From Granulicella aggregans (GTDB taxonomy: Bacteria > Acidobacteriota > Terriglobia > Terriglobales > Acidobacteriaceae): a stretch of DNA of 64,000 nt. Under the pieces are notes generated by a model, which was given only the letters and a program-made list of their open reading frames with translations, had not been told where the DNA came from and did not search any database. Positions 35,245-42,880 of the stretch are shown in pieces. Location: assembly GCF_014203275.1 (NCBI RefSeq), contig NZ_JACHIP010000005.1, forward strand, positions 186,001 to 250,000, in the 5' to 3' direction. Every line of letters starts with the position of its first letter. Positions within the stretch are counted from its first letter, which is position 1. The position numbers and the translations under genes are program-made.

Positions 35245-35256
35245 CGCACCTTTCGG
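35228..35256 (+). terminator. Hairpin over the zinc-ribbon stop codon
   Basis: CCGAAAG/CTTTCGG (7 bp) plus TGC/GCA inside, with one bulged C and an 8-nt loop. No U-tract follows, so it may stabilise the mRNA end rather than terminate. Confidence 0.5.
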
Positions 35257-35277
35257 ATGGTTCGGCTGAGGCCACGC

Positions 35278-35306
35278 TTGACGCACACAGGTGCTGCCAT
35301 TAACCT
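35278..35306 (+). promoter_or_regulatory. Sigma-70-type promoter for the sulfite reductase leader
   Basis: TTGACG (35278-35283), 17-nt spacer, TAACCT (35301-35306). The expected start, about 7 nt on, is at 35313-35314, which is the A of the leader ATG. The transcript would be leaderless. Confidence 0.5.
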
Positions 35307-35313
35307 TAACTGA

Positions 35314-35400
35314 ATGGCTTATTCCCCTCTCATGCGCGCCACGACCCACTGCAGCTGTTGTCGCTGCCTTGCGCGCTGTCCGCTCTGTACCGTCTCGTAG
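35314..35400 (+). CDS. Cys-rich leader peptide of sulfite reductase (candidate attenuator)
   Basis: 28 codons from the ATG at 35314 to TAG at 35398, or 22 codons from the in-frame ATG at 35332. The core 'HCSCCRCLARCPLC' has six Cys in 13 codons (codons at 35350, 35356, 35359, 35365, 35377, 35386). No ribosome site precedes either ATG, but the predicted transcription start coincides with the first ATG. An intrinsic terminator follows 43 nt after the stop, then sulfite reductase, the last reductive step before cysteine synthesis. This is the layout of amino-acid attenuators, and of the Cys-rich short ORFs known before sulfate genes in mycobacteria. The C-rich, G-poor stretch after the stop could alternatively be a Rho site. 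I found no convincing antiterminator by eye. Confidence 0.6.
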   Translation: MAYSPLMRATTHCSCCRCLARCPLCTVS

Positions 35401-35442
35401 ACTCCGTCCCCCTCCAGTCCGAGCCAGAACACAGCCCCAGCC

Positions 35443-35472
35443 GCCCACAAATCATGTGGGCTTTTTTATTTT
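35443..35472 (+). terminator. Intrinsic terminator between leader peptide and sulfite reductase
   Basis: Stem GCCCACA/TGTGGGC with an AATCA loop followed by TTTTTTATTTT. It is in the sense orientation and ends 50 nt before the sulfite reductase ATG, so it must be bypassed unless a second promoter lies in the last 50 nt. Confidence 0.88.
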
Positions 35473-35522
35473 CTGCATACCGATAGCTCAAAAAGTGTCT
35501 AGTAAACATCAAAAGGATCAGC

Positions 35523-37256
35523 ATGTCCGATACCGCCCCTGAAGTTGCCGTAACTTCCCCCAAGCCCGTCAAGGAGACGAAAGCTCAGAAGTCCGAACGG
35601 CTGAAGCTTGCCAAGAATCCGTGGGACGCATGGGACGAGGTCCGTCAGTTTGCGAAGGAAGGCCGCGATTCCGTGCTTCCGGAGTGGACCGGCCTCTATT
35701 TCAAGTGGTGGGGCGTTTACACGCAGGGCGACGGGCTGGGTGTGACCGGCGGCACGGCGGGCGAGGGTAAGGCAAGCGAGTACTTCATGATGCGTATCGG
35801 CATGCCCAACGGTATGCTGACCAGCGCCCAGACCCGCGTCATCGCGGACCTCACGAAGAGGTACGCCCGCAACCTCGCCGATATCACCACGCGGCAGAAT
35901 ATTCAGCTTCACTGGCTGACCATTGAGGCGCTGCCCGAGGTTGTAGACGCGCTGACTGCTGTCGGGCTTTCGCCCAAAGGCGCTTGCGGCGATGTGGTCC
36001 GCAACGTGACCGGCTGCCCACTTGCGGGATTGCACAACCATGAGCTGCTCGATGCCAGCCCGCTTGCGCTGGAGATTGCGCAGAAGCTCACGGCGAACCC
36101 GGAGTTCTACAATCTACCGCGTAAGTTCAAGATCTCGGTGACCGGATGCCCGGAGTGGTGCTCCTATCCGGAGATCAACGATGTCGCGCTGACTGCGATC
36201 CAACGCGGCGATGAGATTGGCTACACGCTGCGCGTCGGCGGCGGACTTTCGACCGAGCCACACATGGCCGTCCGCATCCCTGCGTTCATCAAGCAGACAG
36301 AGGCCTACAACGTCGTCGAAGCGGTAGTTCGCATCTTCCGCGAGCAGCAGGACCTGCGTGAAAACCGTACCCGCGCCCGCATCAAGTATCTCTTCATGCG
36401 CCATGGATGGACTGCGGAGTCGATGCTTGAGGCGATCGAGGAGAAGCTGGGCTACAAATTGGATGGCGCGCCTGCGACCGATGAACATCTTCTGGACGAT
36501 ATCTATCGCGACCACATCGGCATCACCCCGCAGCGCCAGCCCGGGCTCAGCTCCGTCGGCGCAAGCGTCCTGAATGGCCGGCTCAGCGGCGACCAGCTGG
36601 CCAAGTTGGCAGACTTGTCCGACAAATACGGCAACGGACAGCTCCGCGCGACGATCATGCAGAACATCGTTCTGGTCAATGTGCCGGACCGTGAGACGGC
36701 GGCTCTGGTCATCGAGCTGAACTCGCTCGGCCTGCACGTCGATATCTCCGCCTTCTGGCGGGGCGCAGTCGCCTGCACTGGTACCGAGTTCTGCAAGCTC
36801 GCCATCGCAGAGACCAAGGGCTTCAGCAAATGGCTGGTCTCCGAGATGGAAGACCGGCTTCCCGGCTTCGACCAGCAGATCAGGCTGCATGTCACGGGCT
36901 GCACCAACTCCTGCGGCCAGCATTGGATCGCCGACATAGGGCTCGAGGGCAAGAAGATCAAGAAGGACGGCCTGTCGGTGGATGCCTTTTACTTCTGCGT
37001 TGGCGGAGCGGTGGGCAAGTATGCACGGCCGGCTCGCGCACTCGGATACCGCGTGGCGGCAGACGAGGTACCGGCGGCCATCGAGCGGATGCTGCGTGCA
37101 TATCTACTGGCACGCACGGAGGGCGAGGACCTACGCGCTTACTTCGCGCGTACGGACGACGATTCTCTCCGCGCTCAGCTTGCCGGAGCGGTGATCGATC
37201 CGGTCGAACGCGATGCTCCGCCGGTTGGAGCGGGACGGCACGCGCCAGGCGAGTAG
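35523..37256 (+). CDS. sir: Ferredoxin-type sulfite reductase (siroheme, 4Fe-4S)
   Basis: 577 residues with two sulfite/nitrite reductase half-domains. The cluster/siroheme ligands are C418, C424, C460 and C464 ('ACTGTEFCK', 'HVTGCTNSCGQHW'). The first half has 'TRQNIQLHW', 'GVYTQ' and 'GACGDVVRNVTGCP'; a Tyr and a Cys in these places form the covalent link next to siroheme in the mycobacterial SirA/NirA type, which reduces sulfite. It turns sulfite into sulfide for cysteine synthesis in the cytoplasm. Nitrite reduction is the alternative; the Cys-rich leader argues for sulfite. AGGA lies 6 nt before the ATG. The N-terminal 30 residues are Lys-rich and variable. Confidence 0.92.
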   Translation: MSDTAPEVAVTSPKPVKETKAQKSERLKLAKNPWDAWDEVRQFAKEGRDSVLPEWTGLYFKWWGVYTQGDGLGVTGGTAGEGKASEYFMMRIGMPNGMLTSAQTRVIADLTKRYARNLADITTRQNIQLHWLTIEALPEVVDALTAVGLSPKGACGDVVRNVTGCPLAGLHNHELLDASPLALEIAQKLTANPEFYNLPRKFKISVTGCPEWCSYPEINDVALTAIQRGDEIGYTLRVGGGLSTEPHMAVRIPAFIKQTEAYNVVEAVVRIFREQQDLRENRTRARIKYLFMRHGWTAESMLEAIEEKLGYKLDGAPATDEHLLDDIYRDHIGITPQRQPGLSSVGASVLNGRLSGDQLAKLADLSDKYGNGQLRATIMQNIVLVNVPDRETAALVIELNSLGLHVDISAFWRGAVACTGTEFCKLAIAETKGFSKWLVSEMEDRLPGFDQQIRLHVTGCTNSCGQHWIADIGLEGKKIKKDGLSVDAFYFCVGGAVGKYARPARALGYRVAADEVPAAIERMLRAYLLARTEGEDLRAYFARTDDDSLRAQLAGAVIDPVERDAPPVGAGRHAPGE

Positions 37257-37279
37257 GGCGTTCACGATATCCTAATTCC

Positions 37280-37858
37280 GTGGCTGACCTTACCTTCGCG
37301 CAATCCTCCCGCAGAAACTATGCCGTTCCCATCCTGATCGCGGTTCTGATCCTCGGCGCAGTAGCGACGATGGTGAACCACCACCTCTCCGGCCGCACGG
37401 TAAAGGCTGCGATCACCCACACGGAAGTCTTCCCGATCCGCGTCACCTTCAAGTCCCAGCAGCAGGCCCAGGGCTTCAAGGTCCTCAGCGACAAGCCGGT
37501 CTCGCATGACGAGGGCGTCTACGTCTTCGCAGCGGTGCACATCGAGAACCACCTAACCGATCCTCTGTTCCTGAAGGACTTTCATGCGGTGCTCGATACG
37601 GGCAATGGGCAGTTGGGCACAAGTGCGATCGAGCAGGCAGACCTCTCAGCCGTTACCGCTGCATTCCCGGAGTTGAAGTCGAAGATCGCGAATCCGCTTC
37701 TGCGTGAATCGACAGTCTCTCCGGGGATGACGGCGGATGGCGTGGTTGTGCTCCAGTTCCCGATCACACAGGCGATGTGGGATGGGCGGAAGTCTGCGGC
37801 ATTGACCATCGACTTTTATCACCAGGATTCGATCGCAGTGACGATCCCCAAACCCTAA
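37280..37858 (+). CDS. Membrane-anchored protein of unknown function
   Basis: 192 residues from a GTG at 37280 (VADLTFAQSSRRNYAV). One transmembrane helix ('AVPILIAVLILGAVATMV', about 15-32) anchors a beta-rich extracytoplasmic domain with 'TEVFPIRVTFKSQQQ', 'EGVYVFAAVHIENHLTDPLFL' and 'VVVLQFPITQAMWDGRKSAALTIDFY'. This resembles DUF4352-like immunoglobulin-fold domains, but I do not recognise a family. It lies 23 nt after the sulfite reductase stop and 8 nt before rsmE, so it is probably in the same operon. Confidence 0.75.
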   Translation: MADLTFAQSSRRNYAVPILIAVLILGAVATMVNHHLSGRTVKAAITHTEVFPIRVTFKSQQQAQGFKVLSDKPVSHDEGVYVFAAVHIENHLTDPLFLKDFHAVLDTGNGQLGTSAIEQADLSAVTAAFPELKSKIANPLLRESTVSPGMTADGVVVLQFPITQAMWDGRKSAALTIDFYHQDSIAVTIPKP

Positions 37859-37866
37859 GAGACCCT

Positions 37867-38577
37867 ATGAGACGCCGCTTCATCGCCGATACCTGGACCG
37901 ACACGACCGCTGCCCTGACGGGCGACCAAGCAGTCCATCTTGCGCGTGTGCTGCGGGCAGAGCCGGGGCAGATCTACGACATCGTCGCGAACGGGTTTCT
38001 GCATCGAGCGGAGATCACGCGGGTTGCGGCGGACGAGGTGGTGTTTACGCTTCACGAGGAGCTTGAGGCGAATGCCGCCCTGCCGCTGCATCTGCTGCTG
38101 GCGATCTTCAAGTTCGACCACTTTGAGTGGGCGGTGGAGAAGGCGACTGAGTTGGGAGTGGGTAGCATCACGCCGGTGCTGGCTCGCCGGACGGAGAAGC
38201 ACCTCGCTCAGGCTGCGGCTAAGCGGGTGGAGCGGTGGCGGCGGATTGCGCTGGAGGCGGCCAAGCAATCGCGGCGCACGGATATTCCCGCGATTGGCGA
38301 TCCTTTCCCGCTGAAGCTGGCGCTTGAGCAGGAGTCTGCGGCGACGCGAATTCTTCTGAGCGAGACGGAGCAGGAGGTGACGCTGAAATCCGCCCTGGGG
38401 GGCTCGAAGGCGGGCGAGGTGGCACTGGCGATTGGGCCGGAGGGCGGGTGGGCTCCCGAGGAGATGGCGCTGTTCACTACGCATCAGTGGACGCATGTGA
38501 CGCTTGGGCCGAGGATTCTCCGGGCGGAGACGGCGGCGATTGCCGCGATTGCGATCTCTTCAACCTGCTTATCTTGA
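37867..38577 (+). CDS. rsmE: 16S rRNA (uracil1498-N3)-methyltransferase
   Basis: 236 residues from the ATG at 37867 (MRRRFIADTW). Family motifs: 'HLARVLRAEPGQIYDIV', 'FKFDHFEWAVEKATELGVGSITPVLARRTEKH', 'RWRRIALEAAKQSRRTDIP', and the SPOUT knot 'AIGPEGGWAPEEMALF' with 'LGPRILRAETAAIAAIAI'. It methylates U1498 of 16S rRNA using S-adenosylmethionine. An 8-nt gap to the previous gene suggests one transcript with sulfite reductase. Confidence 0.96.
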   Translation: MRRRFIADTWTDTTAALTGDQAVHLARVLRAEPGQIYDIVANGFLHRAEITRVAADEVVFTLHEELEANAALPLHLLLAIFKFDHFEWAVEKATELGVGSITPVLARRTEKHLAQAAAKRVERWRRIALEAAKQSRRTDIPAIGDPFPLKLALEQESAATRILLSETEQEVTLKSALGGSKAGEVALAIGPEGGWAPEEMALFTTHQWTHVTLGPRILRAETAAIAAIAISSTCLS

Positions 38578-38692
38578 TGGATGACCGGCGCGGTGATTGC
38601 GTTCGGTTGGCGACGGGAGGCCCGGTTGAGCAAGCCCCCCGCCGCTAGCATTAGCTGTATCTCGCAAATGAAGATCATCAACCTTCAACTTC

Positions 38693-39202
38693 TTATTTCG
38701 ATTCGACCAGCCCTGCAACAACTGCGGCAAGCTTATCGAGTATCTGGTTCCAGCCCTCCAATTGACCGCTGTCTTTCGCGCTTTCCATGGGTTCATTTCC
38801 AATGAAGGTGAGTCTCGTCTGGCCGGTTCCGAGATCCTCAAAGAGGGTCACGTCGTACGCACCTTCTATGGCCTCATGTTCTATTCCTAATTCTGCAGGG
38901 TCAATCTTGTTTCCCTTCGAGTCGGAAAAGTACATGGAGGAGACGATCTTTTCGTAGGGAACAATCTCGTGGTAATCAGTCGCATTCCAGAACTCCTGCC
39001 CGTCCGGCGACTTCATGCAGCAGAGAAACTTTCCTCCAACGCGAAAATCCATCTCACAAACGGGTGCGGTAAAGCCCTTCGGCCCCCACCATTGCATCAC
39101 GTACTTCGGGTCTGTCCACGCCTTCCAAACCAGCTCGCGTGGGGCATCAAAAACTCTTATAACGACCATCCGCTCAACTTCGTTAATCGTCTTTTCCGTC
39201 AT
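38693..39202 (-). CDS. SRPBCC/AHSA1-domain protein
   Basis: 169 residues with the AHSA1 pattern: 'VERMVVIRVFDAPRELVWKAWTDPKYVMQWWGPKGFTAPVCEMDFRVGGKF', 'YHEIVPYEKIVSSMYF', 'TRLTFIGNEP' and 'GWNQILDKLAAVV'. These helix-grip proteins bind hydrophobic ligands, and in this arrangement are co-expressed with an ArsR-type regulator. It overlaps the regulator gene by 20 nt. It ends 115 nt from rsmE, convergent. Confidence 0.92.
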   Translation of the reverse strand: MTEKTINEVERMVVIRVFDAPRELVWKAWTDPKYVMQWWGPKGFTAPVCEMDFRVGGKFLCCMKSPDGQEFWNATDYHEIVPYEKIVSSMYFSDSKGNKIDPAELGIEHEAIEGAYDVTLFEDLGTGQTRLTFIGNEPMESAKDSGQLEGWNQILDKLAAVVAGLVESK

Positions 39203-39536
39203 CTCTGACCTCCTCTTTATTCATTTGATTTACAACAACTTCCAGCTTGTCGAAGCTCTCTTCCCAGAATCGGCGATAGCTAAAGGCCCAGTCGCTGACC
39301 GTCTTAATCGCCTCTGGCCTTAGCGCGCATACACTCTCTCGTCCACGCTTGGTCTTTACCACAATCCGAGCCCGCACTAGGTATGCGATATGTTTGGAAA
39401 TCATCTGCTGCGAGAGTGCAAACGGCTCCGTCAATCCATGCACGGACGAAGGGCCACGAGCGAGTCGTTCAACCATCGCCCGCCGGGTGGGGTCAGACAG
39501 AGCCGCAAATGTTGTATCCAATGAATCCACAACCAA
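39183..39536 (-). CDS. ArsR-family transcriptional regulator
   Basis: 117 residues. 'DTTFAALSDPTRRAMVERLARGPSSVHGLTEPFALSQQMISKHIAYLVRARIVVKTKRGRESVCALRPEAI' is the ArsR winged helix of the SRPBCC-linked subgroup, which lacks the metal-binding ELCVCDL motif. The start is a TTG at 39536 or, giving the usual MD-x-L-DTTFAAL opening, a GTG at 39530; neither has a clear ribosome site. It probably represses its own operon through the repeat at 39542-39566. Confidence 0.9.
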   Translation of the reverse strand: MVVDSLDTTFAALSDPTRRAMVERLARGPSSVHGLTEPFALSQQMISKHIAYLVRARIVVKTKRGRESVCALRPEAIKTVSDWAFSYRRFWEESFDKLEVVVNQMNKEEVRDDGKDD

Positions 39537-39541
39537 ATGGT

Positions 39542-39566
39542 AGTTGATTGTCGATCAATGTCAACT
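39542..39566. promoter_or_regulatory. Putative ArsR operator
   Basis: 6-bp arms AGTTGA/TCAACT separated by 13 nt, with a nested TTGAT/GATCAA pair in between, directly before the arsR start. Position and symmetry suit an autoregulatory site. Confidence 0.5.
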
Positions 39567-39684
39567 GCTAATTCTGCGTTCCTGATCCCCGTCCCTGAGA
39601 CCACTCTAGCGAGGTTCCCGCAACTGCCGGTCTTCGGCAACCGGAGCTGAGTCTGAAGCGCCGTTCGCGTTCCTAAGCAAAGAA

Positions 39685-39726
39685 AGGGCTGAAGGCTGGC
39701 CCATGAAACGGCAAACCTCCAGCCCT
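39685..39726 (-). terminator. Terminator of the hrcA-grpE-dnaJ operon
   Basis: On the minus strand AGGGCTGGAGG pairs with CCTTCAGCCCT (11 bp, one G-U), followed by TTTCTTT. It begins 20 nt after the dnaJ stop. Confidence 0.8.
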
Positions 39727-39746
39727 CATTTCTTCGATGAAAAAGC

Positions 39747-40901
39747 CTAGCTAAAAATATCCTTCACCTTGCTAAAGACTGAACGCGAAGCAGGCGTGTT
39801 TTCCACCGTCATCGTTTCTTCTAGTTGCTTCAAAAGATCGCGCTGAGATTTGGAAAGCTTCGTCGGCGTGGAGACACGGATCTCTACAATAAGGTCGCCC
39901 TTGCCGTGTTCGTTCAGATGCGGAACGCCTTGTCCGCGGAGTTTGATCTCCTTGCCGCTTTGGGTGCCTTCAGGGACTTTGATCGTGGCTGGACCGTCGA
40001 GAGTTTGGATCTCGAGCTCGGTTCCGAGGGCTGCCTGGGGGAACGAGATCGGCACCATGCAGTGGAGGTCATCGCCGTCGCGCTCGAAGAACTTGTGCGG
40101 CTTGACGTTCAGCACTACATAGAGGTCGCCGGTGGGGCCGCCGAACATGCCGGCTTCGCCCTCGCCCTGATAGCGGATGCGGGTGTCCTGCTCGACCCCG
40201 GCGGGGACCTTGACCAGGATGGTGTGCTCCTTCTGGACGCGGGTCTCGCCACGACAGGACTGGCAGGGGTCGCTGATGATGGAGCCGGTACCGCTGCACT
40301 TGGGGCAGGTGCGGGCGACCGAGAAGAAGCCCTGCTGGAAGCGCATCTGGCCAGCGCCTTTACACTGCGGGCAGGTGACGGGAGCCTTGCCCTTAGCGGC
40401 TCCGGTGCCACGGCAGTCGAGGCAGGTCTCCATCCGCTTGATGGTGATCTCCTTTTCCTTGCCAAAGACGGCCTCTTCGAACTCGAGGGTCATGTCGAAG
40501 CGGAGGTCGCGGCCACGCTGAACGCGGGAGGCCTTGCGCTGGCCGCCCATGTTAAACATCTCGCCGAATAGGTCGCTGAAGACGTCGCCGACATCCTGAC
40601 CGCCGAACGGGTTGCCGCCCTGGAACGGACTTCCTCCGTTACCAGCACCCGCGCCGCCACCGAACGCTGCGTGGCCGTAACGATCGTAGGCCGCGCGCTT
40701 GTCCGGATCGCTGAGCACCTGGTAGGCCTCGCTGCAGGACTTGAACTGCTCTTCGGCCTCCGGATTGTCCGGGTTGCGGTCGGGGTGATACTGCATGGCG
40801 AGCTTGCGATAGGCCGTCTTCAACTCCTGGTCGGAGGCGTCCCGCGATACACTCAGCACTTCATAGAAATCAATCTTGGTCACGTTTGCCGTCGCACTCA
40901 T
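39747..40901 (-). CDS. dnaJ: DnaJ co-chaperone (hrcA-grpE-linked)
   Basis: 384 residues. J domain with HPD ('QYHPDRNPDN'), a Gly-rich linker with 'GNGGSPFQGGNPFGG', a zinc domain with CLDCRGTG, CPQCKGAG, CPKCSGTG and CQSCRGET, and the C-terminal peptide-binding domain. It is the canonical partner by synteny, being the third gene of hrcA-grpE-dnaJ on the minus strand. It begins 42 nt after the grpE stop, and a clear terminator follows. Confidence 0.97.
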   Translation of the reverse strand: MSATANVTKIDFYEVLSVSRDASDQELKTAYRKLAMQYHPDRNPDNPEAEEQFKSCSEAYQVLSDPDKRAAYDRYGHAAFGGGAGAGNGGSPFQGGNPFGGQDVGDVFSDLFGEMFNMGGQRKASRVQRGRDLRFDMTLEFEEAVFGKEKEITIKRMETCLDCRGTGAAKGKAPVTCPQCKGAGQMRFQQGFFSVARTCPKCSGTGSIISDPCQSCRGETRVQKEHTILVKVPAGVEQDTRIRYQGEGEAGMFGGPTGDLYVVLNVKPHKFFERDGDDLHCMVPISFPQAALGTELEIQTLDGPATIKVPEGTQSGKEIKLRGQGVPHLNEHGKGDLIVEIRVSTPTKLSKSQRDLLKQLEETMTVENTPASRSVFSKVKDIFS

Positions 40902-40943
40902 CTCTTGGGGACTCTCGTTCTAATCTGGTTCAGTTGAAGGAAA

Positions 40944-41615
40944 CTAGGCCGAAATCTGGGCCGAGTTCGACGCAATGCGTACGAGCGCCGGGCGCAGAAG
41001 CTTCTCGCGGATCTTGTAGCCGCGGCGAATCTCCTCCAACACCTGGTGGTCGGGGAACTCCGAAGTTTCGATGCTTCCAAGGGCCTCGTGGACTCGCGGG
41101 TCGAACTGCGCTCCAACGGTCTCTACCGGGAGAACCTGCAGGCCCTTTAGCGCGTCTTCCATCTGCTTTAGAATCAACTCGACACCACCGCGGAGCTGCT
41201 CGGCGGTGCCATCGGCCTTGAGGGCGAGCTGGAAGTTATCCATGACGCCGAGGAAGGGCTCGATGGTGCTGCCGATGGTGTACTCGCGGGCATCGGTGCG
41301 TTCCTTCTGCTCGCGCTTGCGGGCGTTATCGAACTCGGCCTGCAGGCGGGCGAGGCGGTCGATCAACTGCTCTTTTTCTCCACGAAGTTGATCGATCTCA
41401 ATCTGCGCAGAACTGGCGGTGACGGCCTCCGAGCCGCTCTCTTCGCCGGCCTGCTGCACCGTCCGCTTCCCTGCGTGGGTATCGTTCATCTGCTGGTCAC
41501 TCGCTTCTTCAAAGACTTCATTCTGTGTCGTCATCTCTTCCCCAGTTTCCTTGTTCTTATCAATTCCGGCCCATCTTGCTACCCGATCCCAACTTTTTTC
41601 CCGCTTCTCTGCCAC
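40944..41615 (-). CDS. grpE: GrpE nucleotide exchange factor
   Basis: 223 residues. Long N-terminal disordered/coiled-coil part, then 'LIDRLARLQAEFDNARKREQKERTDAREY', 'PFLGVMDNFQLAL' and 'GAQFDPRVHEALGSIET', with the C-terminal beta wing ending 'LLRPALVRIASNSAQIS'. It releases ADP from DnaK. The start is GTG at 41615 with AGGAG 6-7 nt upstream, 9 nt after the hrcA stop; an internal ATG (MTTQNEVFEE) is a weaker alternative. Confidence 0.96.
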   Translation of the reverse strand: MAEKREKSWDRVARWAGIDKNKETGEEMTTQNEVFEEASDQQMNDTHAGKRTVQQAGEESGSEAVTASSAQIEIDQLRGEKEQLIDRLARLQAEFDNARKREQKERTDAREYTIGSTIEPFLGVMDNFQLALKADGTAEQLRGGVELILKQMEDALKGLQVLPVETVGAQFDPRVHEALGSIETSEFPDHQVLEEIRRGYKIREKLLRPALVRIASNSAQISA

Positions 41616-41624
41616 AAAGATCTC

Positions 41625-42734
41625 CTATCCCGACGGATGCAGCATGCGGTCAAAGACCTGCGAGATATAGCTCACCGCATTCATAGTGTTCTCATAGTGC
41701 ATCCGTTTCGGGCCAATGACACCGACGGTTCCCCGGCTTTCGCCGGCCATCCTTGCCGGAGCGGCAATGAGTACCAGCCCCGCCATCTCGGGCGCGTGCT
41801 CCTCAAGATCGAAGACAACGCGGACCGACTCCTGCCTTGCATCGATGTATGCATTCAATAGATCGACCAGCCGTTGCTTCTCTTCAAGAGCTGCGAGAAC
41901 CTCGCGCAGCCGTGAGGCGTCCTGCTGTCCGGAGATCTGACCGGAGATCAAGTTGGCGACACCCTCGACATAGACGGTCTGATGCGTTTGCGTGCTTGCC
42001 GGAACGGTGCGCGACCAGAGTTGCTGCACCTGGGTAATAAGCTTTTGATACTCGCTGCGCTCGTGCTCGACCATGCGGGCGATCTCTTCGCGGACGCGCT
42101 CGACGCTCCAGCCACGGAAGTGCTCGTTGAGGAAGTTGGCGGCAGTCTCGAGCTCGCGAAGAGAAAGGTCACGATCGAGGGCAAGGACGCGGTCGCGGAC
42201 CATGCCGGATTTAGTAACGACGACGGCGAGGACACGAGCCTCGGCAAGGCGCGAAAAGTGGACGTGCTCGAGCATGTCGCCATCCGAGGCAGCGGCGATG
42301 GCAACGCCGACACCGCTTGAGAGCGTGGCGAGGACATGCGAGGTTCGCTGGAGGACGGCCTGGGTTCCGGCTAGGCCGACGAAGTTCGAATCGATCTGCG
42401 AGCGGGAGCTGGCGGAGAGACGTGCTGGGGTAATTCTGGGCTGCTCGCCGCCGCTGAGCTGTTCGACATAGATGCGGAAGGCGCGGGCGGTGGGAATGCG
42501 ACCTGCGGAGGTGTGCGGCTGCTCCAGGAGGCCAGCGTCGGCGAGTTCGGCCATCTCGTTGCGTATGGTGGCGGCAGACATACCGATGGCTTGGCCCGTG
42601 CGATCCAGGACCTGCAGGCGGGCGACGGTGGCCGAGCCGACGGGCTCGCCGGTGGCGATGTAGCTTTCTACGATGGCCGTAAGAATCGCCCGCTGACGGG
42701 GGGTGCAGCTCAAGCTACGGTTTGCCTCTGCCAT
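41625..42734 (-). CDS. hrcA: Heat-shock repressor HrcA
   Basis: 369 residues. The winged helix is 'TPRQRAILTAIVESYIATGEPVGSATVA' and 'SAATIRNEMAELADAGLLEQPHTSAGRIPTARAFRIYV'. A GAF-like domain and the 'GVIGPKRMHYENTMNAVSYISQVFDRML' end follow. HrcA normally represses chaperone operons by binding CIRCE, assisted by GroEL. I find no CIRCE in front of hrcA or dnaK in this window, so its targets are probably elsewhere (groES-groEL) or a diverged operator is used. Confidence 0.97.
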   Translation of the reverse strand: MAEANRSLSCTPRQRAILTAIVESYIATGEPVGSATVARLQVLDRTGQAIGMSAATIRNEMAELADAGLLEQPHTSAGRIPTARAFRIYVEQLSGGEQPRITPARLSASSRSQIDSNFVGLAGTQAVLQRTSHVLATLSSGVGVAIAAASDGDMLEHVHFSRLAEARVLAVVVTKSGMVRDRVLALDRDLSLRELETAANFLNEHFRGWSVERVREEIARMVEHERSEYQKLITQVQQLWSRTVPASTQTHQTVYVEGVANLISGQISGQQDASRLREVLAALEEKQRLVDLLNAYIDARQESVRVVFDLEEHAPEMAGLVLIAAPARMAGESRGTVGVIGPKRMHYENTMNAVSYISQVFDRMLHPSG

Positions 42735-42816
42735 TTCTACTGGCCACCCTTCCTAAAGATTTGCGGATCGCACGACGTCCCACTCACATTTAAGAATACG
42801 CCAAGCGTCAAGAGGC

Positions 42817-42880
42817 AGGGTGCAGGGAATAGGGCCTAGGCGTTAGCGAGGCAATTGCTACACCCTAAACCCTGCACTCT
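42817..42880. repeat. Imperfect inverted repeat between hrcA and mrp
   Basis: AGGGTGCAGGG (42817-42827) and CCCTGCACTCT (42870-42880) match at 10 of 11 positions. 'AGGG(T)GTAG/TAGGG' sequence lies between. It overlaps the mrp stop and may end mrp transcription; the telomere-like GGGTGCAGGGTTTAGGG style is typical of dispersed repeats. Confidence 0.55.

Noticed and set aside
35291..35542. 83-codon frame overlapping the Cys-rich leader in another frame
   Set aside because: It runs through the terminator and into sulfite reductase, has Arg/Pro-rich content and no ribosome site. The Cys-rich frame is better placed.
42841..42867. TTAGCGAG...CCCTAA taken as a diverged CIRCE
   Set aside because: Only the outer bases agree with CIRCE; the sequence is better explained by the GGGTGCAGGG-type inverted repeat that overlaps the mrp end.
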